Positions 27,430 through 35,883 of a stretch of 38,176 bases of DNA are shown here, piece by piece. The stretch is from assembly GCA_017503465.1 (NCBI GenBank), contig JAFVSY010000094.1:1-38176 (forward strand), read 5' to 3'. Numbering within the stretch: the stretch's first letter is position 1; each line of letters starts with the position of its first letter. Source of the stretch: Tidjanibacter sp. (GTDB lineage Bacteria; Bacteroidota; Bacteroidia; Bacteroidales; Rikenellaceae). The notes under the pieces are model-generated. The model was not told the DNA's origin, did not search any database, and was given only the letters and a program-made list of their open reading frames with translations. The position numbers and the translations under genes were made by a program.

Positions 27430-29742
27430 ATGAAAAGATTTTTGTTCACACTATGGGCCCTTGCCCTTGCGGTCGGACTCTCCACCGCCGAGGCAAACAC
27501 CCCCGTAGTTCCCCAACCCCGCCCAACTGATGCACACCTCTTCGGCCACGTTGTAGACAAGGCCACCCACGACCACCTGCCCTACGTGTCGGTGGTTGTT
27601 GTGGGCACCACCATCGGTGTGGTTACCGATGCCACAGGCCACTACCTTATTAAGAATATGACACCCGGCACCTACACCATTGAGGTGAGTGCCGTGGGCT
27701 ATGTGTCGGCCAGCAAGAAGGTTAAGATGGTAGCAGGTCAGACCACCGAGTTGGAGTTTGAGCTCGCTGAGGACTCCGTAACGCTCGACCAGATTGTGGT
27801 GTCGTCCAACCGTTCCGAAACACTCAAGAGGGAGGCCCCTTCGTTGGTGAGTGTGGTGGACTCCGAACTCTTCGACCGAGTTAGTTCCACCTCGCTGGCC
27901 GGAGGACTTGCCTACCAGCCCGGTGTGAGGGTGGAGAACACCTGTCAGAACTGTGGCTTTCCGCAGGTGAGAATCAACGGTTTGGATGGTCGCTACTCGC
28001 AGATTCTCGTAGACTCCCACCCCCTATTCTCCTCGCTCACAGGCGTCTATGGACTGGAGCAAATTCCTGCCAATATGATTGAGCGCGTGGAGGTGCTGCG
28101 TGGCGGTGGCTCGGCTCTCTATGGCTCCTCGGCCATTGGTGGCACCATCAACATCATCACCAAGGAGCCCAAGCGCAGTATGGCAGAAATGAGCCACACC
28201 ACAACCTCCATTGCTATGGGTGGTGCCGTGGAGAATGCCACAAGTCTGAATGCCTCGTTGGTGTCGGATAGTGGCAAGGCTGCCGTGAGCGTCTTTGCCC
28301 AAAGTCGCACCACGGGAGGCTACGACGTAGATGGCGATGGTTTCACCGAACTTTTGGAGTCCAATTCGGAGGCACTCGGTATGCGCTCTGTGTTCCGCAC
28401 CGGCAACTACTCCCGCATCACTGCCCAATACCACCGCATCAAGGACTACAGGCGTGGTGGCGACAACCTCGACCTTCCGCAACACGAGGCCGAGGTGTGC
28501 GAGCAGGCCGACCACACCATTGACGGCGGTAGCATCACCTACGACTGGTCGGACCCCCAGCACAAAAACCGACTCAACATCTACGGCTCGTTCCAGAACA
28601 CCGCACGCAAGAGTTACTACGGTGCAGGCAAAGACCCCGATGCCTATGGTCGCACCCACGACCTCACGGCTGCCGCAGGTGTGCAGTATGTGCACGAGTT
28701 TGACAACCTGCTCTTTATGCCAGCCAACCTCACCGTGGGCTCGGAAGTGAGCCACAACGACCTGCACGACACCTCCATCGGCTACGATATTGACACCAAA
28801 CAGATTGCCAACATCTATGGTGCCTACTTCCAGAACGAGTGGCGCAACAAGCAGTGGTCCATTCTGCTTGGTGGTCGTCTTGACAAGCACAACCTTGTGG
28901 ACGGGCTCATCTTCTCGCCCCGTGCAAACCTGCGCTACAACCCCACCGAGGAGATAAGCCTGCGATTGAGTTATGCCGAGGGCTACCGTGCGCCCCAAGC
29001 CTACGATGAGGACCTCCACATTGCCATCGTTGGTGGCGAGCGCACACGCATCCAGTTGGCCGACAATCTGAGGGAGGAGCGTTCCTCCTCGTGGAGTGCT
29101 TCGGCAGAGTTCTACCACACCTTTGGCACGGTAGCCACCAACCTCATCGTGGAGGGCTTCTACACTCGCTTGGACGACGTGTTTGCCCTGCGTGAGATTG
29201 GCCACGACAGCGCAGGTGTGGCAGTGCAGGAGAGGTACAACGGCTCCGGTGCTACGGTGAAGGGTATCAACATCGAGGGCCGTGCAATGTTCAGCCGCAA
29301 GGTGGAGTTGCAGGCAGGCCTCACCCTCCAGCGCAGTCGCTATGCCGAGCCGGAGCAGTGGAGCGAGACGGCCGAGGCCTCGCTCAATATGTTCCGCACC
29401 CCCGATGCCTATGGTTATTTCACGCTGATGTATAAACCGATGGCCAAACTCAACATTGACCTCACGGGCAACTACACGGGCCCAATGTGGGTGCAACACT
29501 ACGCAGGTTTCATTGCCGATGACGTTGCCGAGCACACCCAGAGTTTCTTCGACTTGAGCGCACGCATCGGCTACACCACCCTTGTCTACGACGACACCTA
29601 CATCGAACTCTTCGGTGGTGTGAAAAACATCTTCAACTCGTTCCAGAAGGACTTCGACCAAGGCCCCGACCGTGATTCGGGCTACGTCTACGGCCCGCTG
29701 ATGCCACGCAGTGCCTACCTCGGAGTGGAGATTAGGTTCTAA
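27430..29742 (+). CDS. TonB-dependent outer membrane receptor with N-terminal carboxypeptidase-regulatory-like domain
   Basis: The 770-residue protein is an outer membrane importer driven by TonB. It has a signal peptide (MKRFLFTLWALALAVGLSTAEA), a CarboxypepD_reg-like beta domain at about residues 36-113 (FGHVVDKATHDHLPYVSVVVVG, DATGHYLIKNMTPGTYTIEV), a plug domain from about residue 120 (LDQIVVSSNRSETLKREAPSLVSVV; VEVLRGGGSALYGSSAIGGTINIITKEP) and a 22-strand barrel ending in a terminal Phe (LGVEIRF). It is shorter than SusC-type glycan receptors and has no SusD partner, so it is closer to CirA/BtuB-like siderophore or cofactor receptors. C172 and C175 (TCQNCGFPQV) form a CxxC in the plug that could bind metal or form a disulphide. 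The substrate is unknown. Confidence 0.93.
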   Translation: MKRFLFTLWALALAVGLSTAEANTPVVPQPRPTDAHLFGHVVDKATHDHLPYVSVVVVGTTIGVVTDATGHYLIKNMTPGTYTIEVSAVGYVSASKKVKMVAGQTTELEFELAEDSVTLDQIVVSSNRSETLKREAPSLVSVVDSELFDRVSSTSLAGGLAYQPGVRVENTCQNCGFPQVRINGLDGRYSQILVDSHPLFSSLTGVYGLEQIPANMIERVEVLRGGGSALYGSSAIGGTINIITKEPKRSMAEMSHTTTSIAMGGAVENATSLNASLVSDSGKAAVSVFAQSRTTGGYDVDGDGFTELLESNSEALGMRSVFRTGNYSRITAQYHRIKDYRRGGDNLDLPQHEAEVCEQADHTIDGGSITYDWSDPQHKNRLNIYGSFQNTARKSYYGAGKDPDAYGRTHDLTAAAGVQYVHEFDNLLFMPANLTVGSEVSHNDLHDTSIGYDIDTKQIANIYGAYFQNEWRNKQWSILLGGRLDKHNLVDGLIFSPRANLRYNPTEEISLRLSYAEGYRAPQAYDEDLHIAIVGGERTRIQLADNLREERSSSWSASAEFYHTFGTVATNLIVEGFYTRLDDVFALREIGHDSAGVAVQERYNGSGATVKGINIEGRAMFSRKVELQAGLTLQRSRYAEPEQWSETAEASLNMFRTPDAYGYFTLMYKPMAKLNIDLTGNYTGPMWVQHYAGFIADDVAEHTQSFFDLSARIGYTTLVYDDTYIELFGGVKNIFNSFQKDFDQGPDRDSGYVYGPLMPRSAYLGVEIRF

Positions 29743-29744
29743 CC

Positions 29745-29785
29745 AACAAGAAAGGGTTTCCGACAATCGGAAACCCTTTCTTGTT
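29745..29785. terminator. Bidirectional intrinsic terminator
   Basis: A perfect 19-base-pair hairpin (arms 29745-29763 and 29767-29785, core AAAGGGTTTCCGA/TCGGAAACCCTTT) with a 3-base loop between the convergent receptor and pectate lyase genes. Confidence 0.9.
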
Positions 29786-29808
29786 AGAACGCCTAATGCT
29801 ATATTTTT

Positions 29809-32040
29809 CTACTTGAAGCCGTAGGTGGTACCGCCAATGGCGAAGTCCTCAAACACAGCCGTGGCAGTCTTGCTATTGTCGCCACTGCTCACGCAAAGGC
29901 CCACGTAGACCTCATCGGGCAGAGCCGCAAAAGAGTCGCTTTTGAGGTCGGTGAAGGTTGCACCCCCATCGGTCGATACGGAGGCGGTGAACTTCTCTCC
30001 CTCACGCACAAGTTTCAGCACCGCATTGTCGCCCTCCGCACTCGCAGGACCTGCTTTCTTTGCAGAATTGGTTGCAGCACTCAAACGGTAGTGGCTGTAG
30101 TAGGCGGTGGTAATTGCCCCCGAAGTGGCATAGAGCAGGTCGGTACCTGTGGCCGTAATGTCGCCCGCAAGCATAAGGCCTGCCGCACTCTGATTTCCAC
30201 CCTTCTCGGAGGTGTAGGAGCGCAGACGCACGGTGGCCTCAAAATCACCACTGACCTTCCTCCACACGTAGCCAAACTTCTGCGCACCGCTCTCAAACTT
30301 ACCCAGCGCAGTGAGCGTGAGTGAGCCATCCTCTGCCACCGAGCAGGTGGCCTTTGAGTCGTTCACCGAGGTGAGTGTCCAGCCGCCACCAACCTCGCTA
30401 CCCGAAGGCTCCGAGGGGGTATCGGGAGTCGTTGGGGTGTCGCCACCACTCTCGCCACCATCACCACTTCCGCCATCGCCCGTGCCCATACCGCCATTGT
30501 CGGCAGCAACGGGGGCCTCGGCGTAGCCCGTCAATCGGCCCACACCTGCACCCGTGGTAACAATCTCGGGCACTCGGTCGGCTGCATCCACAACGTAGTT
30601 GTAGGAGGGTTTGAAATCCTCATAGGTGAGCGGAGTGGAGAGTTTGGAGCCGCCATAGGAGGTGTACTCCACGTTGGTAAATGGATAGGGGTCGGAGGCA
30701 TCGGCAGGGATGTTGGTGTAGTGGTTTTCGTAGGCGTAGGCATAGCCCGCAACACTACCCGTGAGGTTGGACACCCAACTGCTACCACTCTTCTTGGCTG
30801 GGTAGGTGCAGATATCGATGGGCAACCTCACACCATCAAACGAGTTGTGCTCCACCAGCACCATTGCGCCATAGGCACTACCCACTCCGTAGGTGCTCAC
30901 GTTGTCGTAGAAGTTGTTGAACACGTGGGCCTTGCCAAACCTCACCCTCGGGTGGCGGGAGTTGCTCTCCTCAAACCAGTTGTGGTGCATAGTGATGGTG
31001 ATATCCTTGTCGGCCGAAGCACTATTGGAGTGGCCCACAAGGCTACTCTTTTGGGTGCGGATGTAGTGGCACCACGAGATGGTTACACCGCTGGTGGCGT
31101 GGGTAACATCGCAGGAGCCATCCTCATAGTCCTTCTCCGAATTGACACTCTCAAAGGTGCAGTGGTCCACCCACACGTTGCGGCTCTCCTGCATCGAGAT
31201 ACCATCGGCTCCGTTGTCGGCCTTGGGTTGCACGATGTAGACGTTGCGGATGATGATGTTGGAGGCCTCATTGAGGAAGAAACCGACATTCTGCATACGG
31301 AACGAGTCGGTGCCGTAAATTGTGATATTGGAGGTGCGCTTGATGTCAAACCAAGGGCTACCGGTGTCCCTACCGTCGGCCTTGGTGAACGTGCCGCTCA
31401 ACCACACCACTGCGGGCTCGGTGCTCTTGTTCTTCTCCCTCAGTTTGAGCCAATCGCGGAAGGCGGTGCCACTATTGAAGTGGTGCACCGTGCCACCTGC
31501 GCCACCAGTAGTTTGTCCGCCATAGCCAATGAGTGCATCCAGAGGCACATTACCCACCACAGGGGGAGCAATGGGTTCGCTCGGCTCGGTCGGGGTGTCG
31601 GGCTCCTCCGGCTCGGTAGGGGTATCGGGTTCCTCCGGTTCAGTCGGGGTGTCGGGCTCGGGGTTTTCGGGCTCGGTCGGGGTGTCGGGCTCCTCCACAG
31701 CCAAAGTGGTGGCCACAACATAGGGCGACCAATCGCTCACCGAGTCATCGCGTGTGGAACGCACAGCAAACTGATACTCGCTCTCGGGAGTAAGTTCCTC
31801 AAAGCGGGCCGAGCACTCGGACGTTTTGCCCGAGGTGTAGCCTTCGGAGGTCTTGCAACGCCACTCATACCCTTGTGCATCCTCCACAGCACTCCAAGTG
31901 AGCGTGAGTGAGGTGGCCGTAAGGTCGCTGACTTTCACATCAGTGGGCACTTCCAACTTCAACACAACGGGAGGTTTTTCGGCACAAGCCGTCAGCAGTA
32001 GGCCAAAAAGCAGAGTGGCCCAAAGTAAGATTCGTTTCAT
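29809..32040 (-). CDS. Multidomain lipoprotein pectate lyase (polysaccharide lyase family 1)
   Basis: The protein cleaves polygalacturonate by beta-elimination at the cell surface. Starting at MKRILLWATLL it has 743 residues (an ATG two codons earlier, at 32046, is also possible). The signal is of the lipoprotein type with C19 in LLTACAEK. A fibronectin type III domain follows at about residues 32-113, then a linker with four DTPTEP repeats (117-155), then the PL1 parallel beta-helix at about 165-510. Key motifs are NVWVDHCTF at 288-296 and RHPRVRFG at 362-369, matching RxPxxR with the catalytic arginine. After a Gly/Ser/Pro linker (513-550) comes a C-terminal beta-sandwich-like domain of about 190 residues (DFEATVRLRS; VYVGLCVSSG) resembling DUF1349/LamG-type modules, perhaps carbohydrate-binding. 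Its products would feed the kdg operon. Confidence 0.93.
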   Translation of the reverse strand: MKRILLWATLLFGLLLTACAEKPPVVLKLEVPTDVKVSDLTATSLTLTWSAVEDAQGYEWRCKTSEGYTSGKTSECSARFEELTPESEYQFAVRSTRDDSVSDWSPYVVATTLAVEEPDTPTEPENPEPDTPTEPEEPDTPTEPEEPDTPTEPSEPIAPPVVGNVPLDALIGYGGQTTGGAGGTVHHFNSGTAFRDWLKLREKNKSTEPAVVWLSGTFTKADGRDTGSPWFDIKRTSNITIYGTDSFRMQNVGFFLNEASNIIIRNVYIVQPKADNGADGISMQESRNVWVDHCTFESVNSEKDYEDGSCDVTHATSGVTISWCHYIRTQKSSLVGHSNSASADKDITITMHHNWFEESNSRHPRVRFGKAHVFNNFYDNVSTYGVGSAYGAMVLVEHNSFDGVRLPIDICTYPAKKSGSSWVSNLTGSVAGYAYAYENHYTNIPADASDPYPFTNVEYTSYGGSKLSTPLTYEDFKPSYNYVVDAADRVPEIVTTGAGVGRLTGYAEAPVAADNGGMGTGDGGSGDGGESGGDTPTTPDTPSEPSGSEVGGGWTLTSVNDSKATCSVAEDGSLTLTALGKFESGAQKFGYVWRKVSGDFEATVRLRSYTSEKGGNQSAAGLMLAGDITATGTDLLYATSGAITTAYYSHYRLSAATNSAKKAGPASAEGDNAVLKLVREGEKFTASVSTDGGATFTDLKSDSFAALPDEVYVGLCVSSGDNSKTATAVFEDFAIGGTTYGFK
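31576..31692 (-). repeat. 27-base tandem repeat coding for the pectate lyase linker
   Basis: The linker is built from a nine-residue unit of the form EPDTPTEPE, present about four times with small changes (DTPTEP at residues 119, 130, 139 and 148). At the DNA level the unit is about 27 bases with third-position differences. Such repeats can change copy number by slippage. Confidence 0.8.
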
Positions 32041-32067
32041 AGTCATTTTTAGGTATATAGTCTGCAA

Positions 32068-32075
32068 CAAAGATA
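32068..32075 (-). promoter_or_regulatory. -7 box of the pectate lyase gene
   Basis: TATCTTTG on the minus strand is an exact match to TAnnTTTG, 27 bases before the start codon at 32040. The -33 position holds TGG (32098-32096) rather than TTG, 20 bases away. Confidence 0.55.
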
Positions 32076-32122
32076 GAGTTTTTCGTCTACCTTCACCACG
32101 AAAATTTATCTTAAAGATGCGA

Positions 32123-33337
32123 TTATTTGTCGCCCTCGCTCGGCCACACCACCTTTGGCAGCACCCCTTGCAGGTGGGCAATGGCGATGCCGTAGTTGGT
32201 CATCGGCACTCCCTGCGAGGCGGCACTCTCAAGCCTTGAGAGCACGTGGCGGCGGTTGAACATACACGCACCGCAGTGTATCACAAGGTCGTAGGGAGCA
32301 AGGTCGGCAGGGAAGTCGGCACCGCCCACAACATCCACCTTGAGGCCCTCGCCTACCCTCGCACGCAACATTCGGGGCAGTTTCACACGCCCAATGTCCT
32401 CACTTGCAGGTGCGTGGGTGCAGGCCTCGGCAATCAACACGCGCGACTGCTCGGTGAGCGCATCAATCGTCTTGGCACCCTCCACAAAGGCGGCACCATC
32501 GCCCTTGTAGCAAGCCATAAGCACCGAGAACGACGTAAGGGCTACCCCCTCGGGCAGCATCTCGGCCACGCGGCCAAAGACCTGCGAGTCGGTAACGACA
32601 AGTTGGGGTGGCTCGGCAAGCGAGGCGAGTGTGTGGGCCAGTTCGTCCGTCTGGCAGCACAAAGCCACACAACCCCTATCGAGCAGTTCACGCAGGGTCT
32701 GCACCTGTGGCAAAATAATCCTACCCGCAGGGGCTTGTTCATCCTGTGGCATCACAAGCACAACCCTATCGCCGCGCCTCACAAGGTCGCCCAAAATGGT
32801 GCGCTCGGCGGCCACGTCCCTAATCTTGACTCCCGCCTCGGTCAGTGCCTCAATCAAGGCCTCCACTCCCTCACCACTTGCGGCACTCACAAGCAGGGGT
32901 GTGCGCCCAAGTTGGTCGCTGATAGTGCGGGCCGTATTTTCGGCCGACACGAGCATATCGCTCTTGCCCAGCACCAACACCACGGGCACATTGCGCTCGG
33001 CAAACATATCCACCCACTCCTTCTCCAGCGAGTAGTCGGTCTGCGCACCGCACACCACCACGGCCACATCGCTCCTCTCGGCAGCCCTGCGGGCCTGCTC
33101 CCTGCGTGCATCGCCCAGCGTACTGCGGTCGTCGAAGCCTGCCGTGTCAATGAGGGCACAGGCTCCCACTCCCCTAATTTCCATACTCTTCACCACGGGG
33201 TCGGTAGTGGTGCCTGCCACATCGCTCACAATGACCACCGTTTGGCAACTGATGGCGTTGATGAGCGAGGACTTGCCCGCATTGCAGCGGCCAAAAAAGC
33301 CTATGTGCAGGCGCAAAGCGCGTGGGGTATCGTTCAT
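32123..33337 (-). CDS. hydF: [FeFe]-hydrogenase H-cluster maturation GTPase HydF
   Basis: HydF is the scaffold on which the 2Fe subcluster is assembled before transfer to hydrogenase. The 404-residue protein has an N-terminal GTPase domain with the P-loop GRCNAGKSS (residues 16-24), a switch region AGTTTDPV, G3 DTAG and G4 GKSD. A central dimerisation part follows, then the C-terminal cluster domain with the conserved cysteine in EACTHAP and the pair in IHCGACMFNRR, the three Cys ligands of the [4Fe-4S] cluster. It is the last gene of the hydE-hydG-hydF group, 39 bases after hydG. Confidence 0.95.
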   Translation of the reverse strand: MNDTPRALRLHIGFFGRCNAGKSSLINAISCQTVVIVSDVAGTTTDPVVKSMEIRGVGACALIDTAGFDDRSTLGDARREQARRAAERSDVAVVVCGAQTDYSLEKEWVDMFAERNVPVVLVLGKSDMLVSAENTARTISDQLGRTPLLVSAASGEGVEALIEALTEAGVKIRDVAAERTILGDLVRRGDRVVLVMPQDEQAPAGRIILPQVQTLRELLDRGCVALCCQTDELAHTLASLAEPPQLVVTDSQVFGRVAEMLPEGVALTSFSVLMACYKGDGAAFVEGAKTIDALTEQSRVLIAEACTHAPASEDIGRVKLPRMLRARVGEGLKVDVVGGADFPADLAPYDLVIHCGACMFNRRHVLSRLESAASQGVPMTNYGIAIAHLQGVLPKVVWPSEGDK

Positions 33338-33376
33338 AGTCGTGTGGTTATTTGGTTTGTGTGTGTTACTATTGGT

Positions 33377-34798
33377 CTAAAATCTGAAATCTCTCTCGCC
33401 ACCTTCAATCTTCACAAGGTTCTCCTCGGCAATGCGCCTAACCTTTGGGTGGGGCACGTGGCCGAGTTCATCGGCAATAACCTTCAAGCCCACCCTCAAT
33501 GTTTCGGGCGAGGCGTAGTCCACGAGGTACTCCTTCAGAGTCATCAGCGCATTGGGCTGGCAGCAGTTAGCGATTTGTCCGTTCTTCACCAGAGTCATAA
33601 ACCTATCGCCCGTGCGTCCCTCGCGGTAGCAGGCGGTGCAGAAGCTCGGCACATAGCCCAACTCCAACAGCCACCTTACAATCTCATCCAGCGTGCGTGT
33701 GTCGCTCACGTCGAATTGGGCCGTAGAGTGTGCATCCTCCATCTCGCCCTCGGCATAGCCGCCAACACCTGTGCAGGAGCCACCACTAATCTGCGACACG
33801 CCCAATTCCAGTGCCCTCTCACGGGAAGCCCTACTCTCCCTGGTGGAGATAATCATACCCGTGTAGGGCACCGCAAGGCGCAACACAGCCACAATCTTGT
33901 GGAACACCTCATCGGGCACAGCGTCCTTGTAGTCGGCCACATCCACCCCATCGGCAGGGCAAATGCGTGGCACGCTGATGGTGTGGGGACCAACGCCACA
34001 GGCAGCCTCCAAGTGTTCGGCGTGCATCACAAGGCCCACAAAGTCGTAGCGGTAGCCCTCCAAGCCAAACAACACTCCAATGCCAACATCGTCGATACCA
34101 CCCTCCATAGCCCTATCCATAGCCTCCGTGTGCCAAGCATAGTTACTCTTGGGGCCCCTCGGGTGGAGGCGTTCATAGCGGGCCTTGTGGTAGGTCTCCT
34201 GAAATAGTATATAGGTGCCTATGCCTGCGTCCTTAAGGCGGCGGTAGTTCTCCACGGTGGTTGCGGCAATGTTCACATTCACACGGCGAATGGCTCCGTT
34301 GCGGTGGTGTATGGAGTAGATGGTACGGATACTCTCCAGCACATACTCTATGGGGTTGTGCACGGGGTCCTCGCCCAACTCCAAAGCCAACCTCTTGTGG
34401 CCCATATCCTGAAGTGCCACCACCTCACGCTCAATCTCCTGTTGGGAGAGTCGGCGGCGAGGGATGGTCTTGTTGGCGATGTGGTAGGGGCAGTAGGTGC
34501 AACTATTGACGCAGTAGTTCGACAAGTAGAGCGGTGCGAACATTACGATGCGCCTACCATAGAAGCGCTCCTTCACCTCCTTTGCGAGTGCGTAGATGCG
34601 CCCGTTAAGGTCCTCCTGCTCACACTCCAGCAGCACGGCCGCCTCCCTGTGGGTGAGTCCGCCACACTCGGCCGCCTTTGCAATCAGGCACTCAATCAGC
34701 GGGCGGTTGTTTCGGTTGGCAGCGGCATACTCCATCGTGGCCACAATCTCCTCGTGGTCAATAAATTCCTCTGCCTTATGTGATTTTGCGTTGTACAT
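33377..34798 (-). CDS. hydG: [FeFe]-hydrogenase H-cluster radical SAM maturase HydG
   Basis: HydG splits tyrosine to p-cresol, CO and cyanide, providing the diatomic ligands of the H-cluster. The 473-residue protein has the radical-SAM CX3CX2C motif at C96, C100 and C103 (NYCVNSCTYCPYH) and a C-terminal auxiliary-cluster motif (FCTACYREG then ANCCQPNA, fitting CX2CX22C). The auxiliary cluster distinguishes it from ThiH, its closest relative. It is flanked by hydE (31-base gap) and hydF (39-base gap). Confidence 0.96.
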   Translation of the reverse strand: MYNAKSHKAEEFIDHEEIVATMEYAAANRNNRPLIECLIAKAAECGGLTHREAAVLLECEQEDLNGRIYALAKEVKERFYGRRIVMFAPLYLSNYCVNSCTYCPYHIANKTIPRRRLSQQEIEREVVALQDMGHKRLALELGEDPVHNPIEYVLESIRTIYSIHHRNGAIRRVNVNIAATTVENYRRLKDAGIGTYILFQETYHKARYERLHPRGPKSNYAWHTEAMDRAMEGGIDDVGIGVLFGLEGYRYDFVGLVMHAEHLEAACGVGPHTISVPRICPADGVDVADYKDAVPDEVFHKIVAVLRLAVPYTGMIISTRESRASRERALELGVSQISGGSCTGVGGYAEGEMEDAHSTAQFDVSDTRTLDEIVRWLLELGYVPSFCTACYREGRTGDRFMTLVKNGQIANCCQPNALMTLKEYLVDYASPETLRVGLKVIADELGHVPHPKVRRIAEENLVKIEGGERDFRF

Positions 34799-34829
34799 TT
34801 TTCTTTATCGTATTGGTCCGGGAAAGGTC

Positions 34830-35861
34830 CTATTTTCCCCAATATATTTCATAACCAATGGTTTGCAAGTCGGCCCGAAGTCGGTCTATCCCCTCGGCAG
34901 CCTCGCTACCACTGTTCTTCTTGTTGTCATAGATAGCATAGCGACTCCTATACCTCTGTGGGGTTACGTTGGGCATAACCACGTTGGCTCCCGCCAGCAC
35001 ACCCCTCAAGGTGCCATTTTCGCCATCGGCCGAAGCAAGTGCCGTGGTGGCCGGAATCATCGCTTCGGGTAACATCAGTCGCACAAGGGCAACCACAAGC
35101 AGCGTGCGCTCCACGCTACCCCTCGGCCACTGCCCAAGCGGCGTATCGCTCTGGGGCATAAACGGGCCTATGCCAACCATCTCAGGCCGCAGTTTGTGCA
35201 GGTAGCGCAGGTCGGCCACCAAATCTTCGGCCCTCTGCCACGGGCTCCCTACCATCATACCGGCACCCACCTGGTAGCCCAACTCCTTGAGCCAGCCGAG
35301 GCACTCCCTACGGTGGTGGTAGTCCATACGCTCGGGGTGCAATCGGCGGTAGTGTTCCTCCGAGGCGGTTTCGTGGCGTAGCAGGTAGCGGTCGGCACCC
35401 GCCTTGCGCCATAGTTCGTAGACCTCTCTCGGTTGTTCGCCCAGCGACAAGGTTATGGCCGCATCCGAAAACTCCTCTTTGAGCGTCCTCACAATGCGCT
35501 CCACCACCTTATCCCTGCCGTGCACCTGTCCGCCCTGCAACACAAAGGTACGCAGGCCCAAGCGGTAGGCCTCTCGGCACGCTCCCACAATCTCCGCCTC
35601 GCTCATTTCGTAGCGGTCGAGCGCACCGTTTTCGGCACGAAGGCCACAATAGAAGCAGCCGCCCTCGCACCTTGACCACACCTCCACGAGTCCGCGCAGC
35701 CACACCTTGCGTCCGAACCTCTCTTCGCACACCCTGCGGGCCGCCTCACACACCCTCTCAACCTCCTCCTTGCGCCCCCTCTCAATGAGTTGCACAAGGC
35801 TCTCTTCGGATGGCAACATTCCCTCCTGCAAGGCGTTGATTATGTGGTCTATATATATCAT
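34830..35861 (-). CDS. hydE: [FeFe]-hydrogenase H-cluster radical SAM maturase HydE
   Basis: HydE is a radical SAM enzyme that acts on the HydG-derived Fe-cysteine complex to build the bridging ligand precursor. The 343-residue protein has the CX3CX2C motif at C65, C69 and C72 (SRCEGGCFYCGLR), followed by the SAM-binding VLQGGQ and the TIM barrel typical of the BioB/HydE/PylB group. BioB and PylB are alternatives by motif alone; the adjacent hydG and hydF decide it. It follows the EamA transporter gene by 22 bases, so it may be cotranscribed with it. Confidence 0.95.
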   Translation of the reverse strand: MIYIDHIINALQEGMLPSEESLVQLIERGRKEEVERVCEAARRVCEERFGRKVWLRGLVEVWSRCEGGCFYCGLRAENGALDRYEMSEAEIVGACREAYRLGLRTFVLQGGQVHGRDKVVERIVRTLKEEFSDAAITLSLGEQPREVYELWRKAGADRYLLRHETASEEHYRRLHPERMDYHHRRECLGWLKELGYQVGAGMMVGSPWQRAEDLVADLRYLHKLRPEMVGIGPFMPQSDTPLGQWPRGSVERTLLVVALVRLMLPEAMIPATTALASADGENGTLRGVLAGANVVMPNVTPQRYRSRYAIYDNKKNSGSEAAEGIDRLRADLQTIGYEIYWGK

Positions 35862-35883
35862 TAGTTAAACTCTCACTTGGGGT

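Noticed and set aside
28024..29766. 580-codon minus-strand open frame opposite the TonB-dependent receptor
   Set aside because: Antisense to a complete receptor gene; no motif or signal peptide and it would run through the terminator.
32246..34207. 653-codon plus-strand open frame opposite hydF and hydG
   Set aside because: Antisense to HydF and HydG, whose motifs are intact; the translation is His/Ala-rich without domains.
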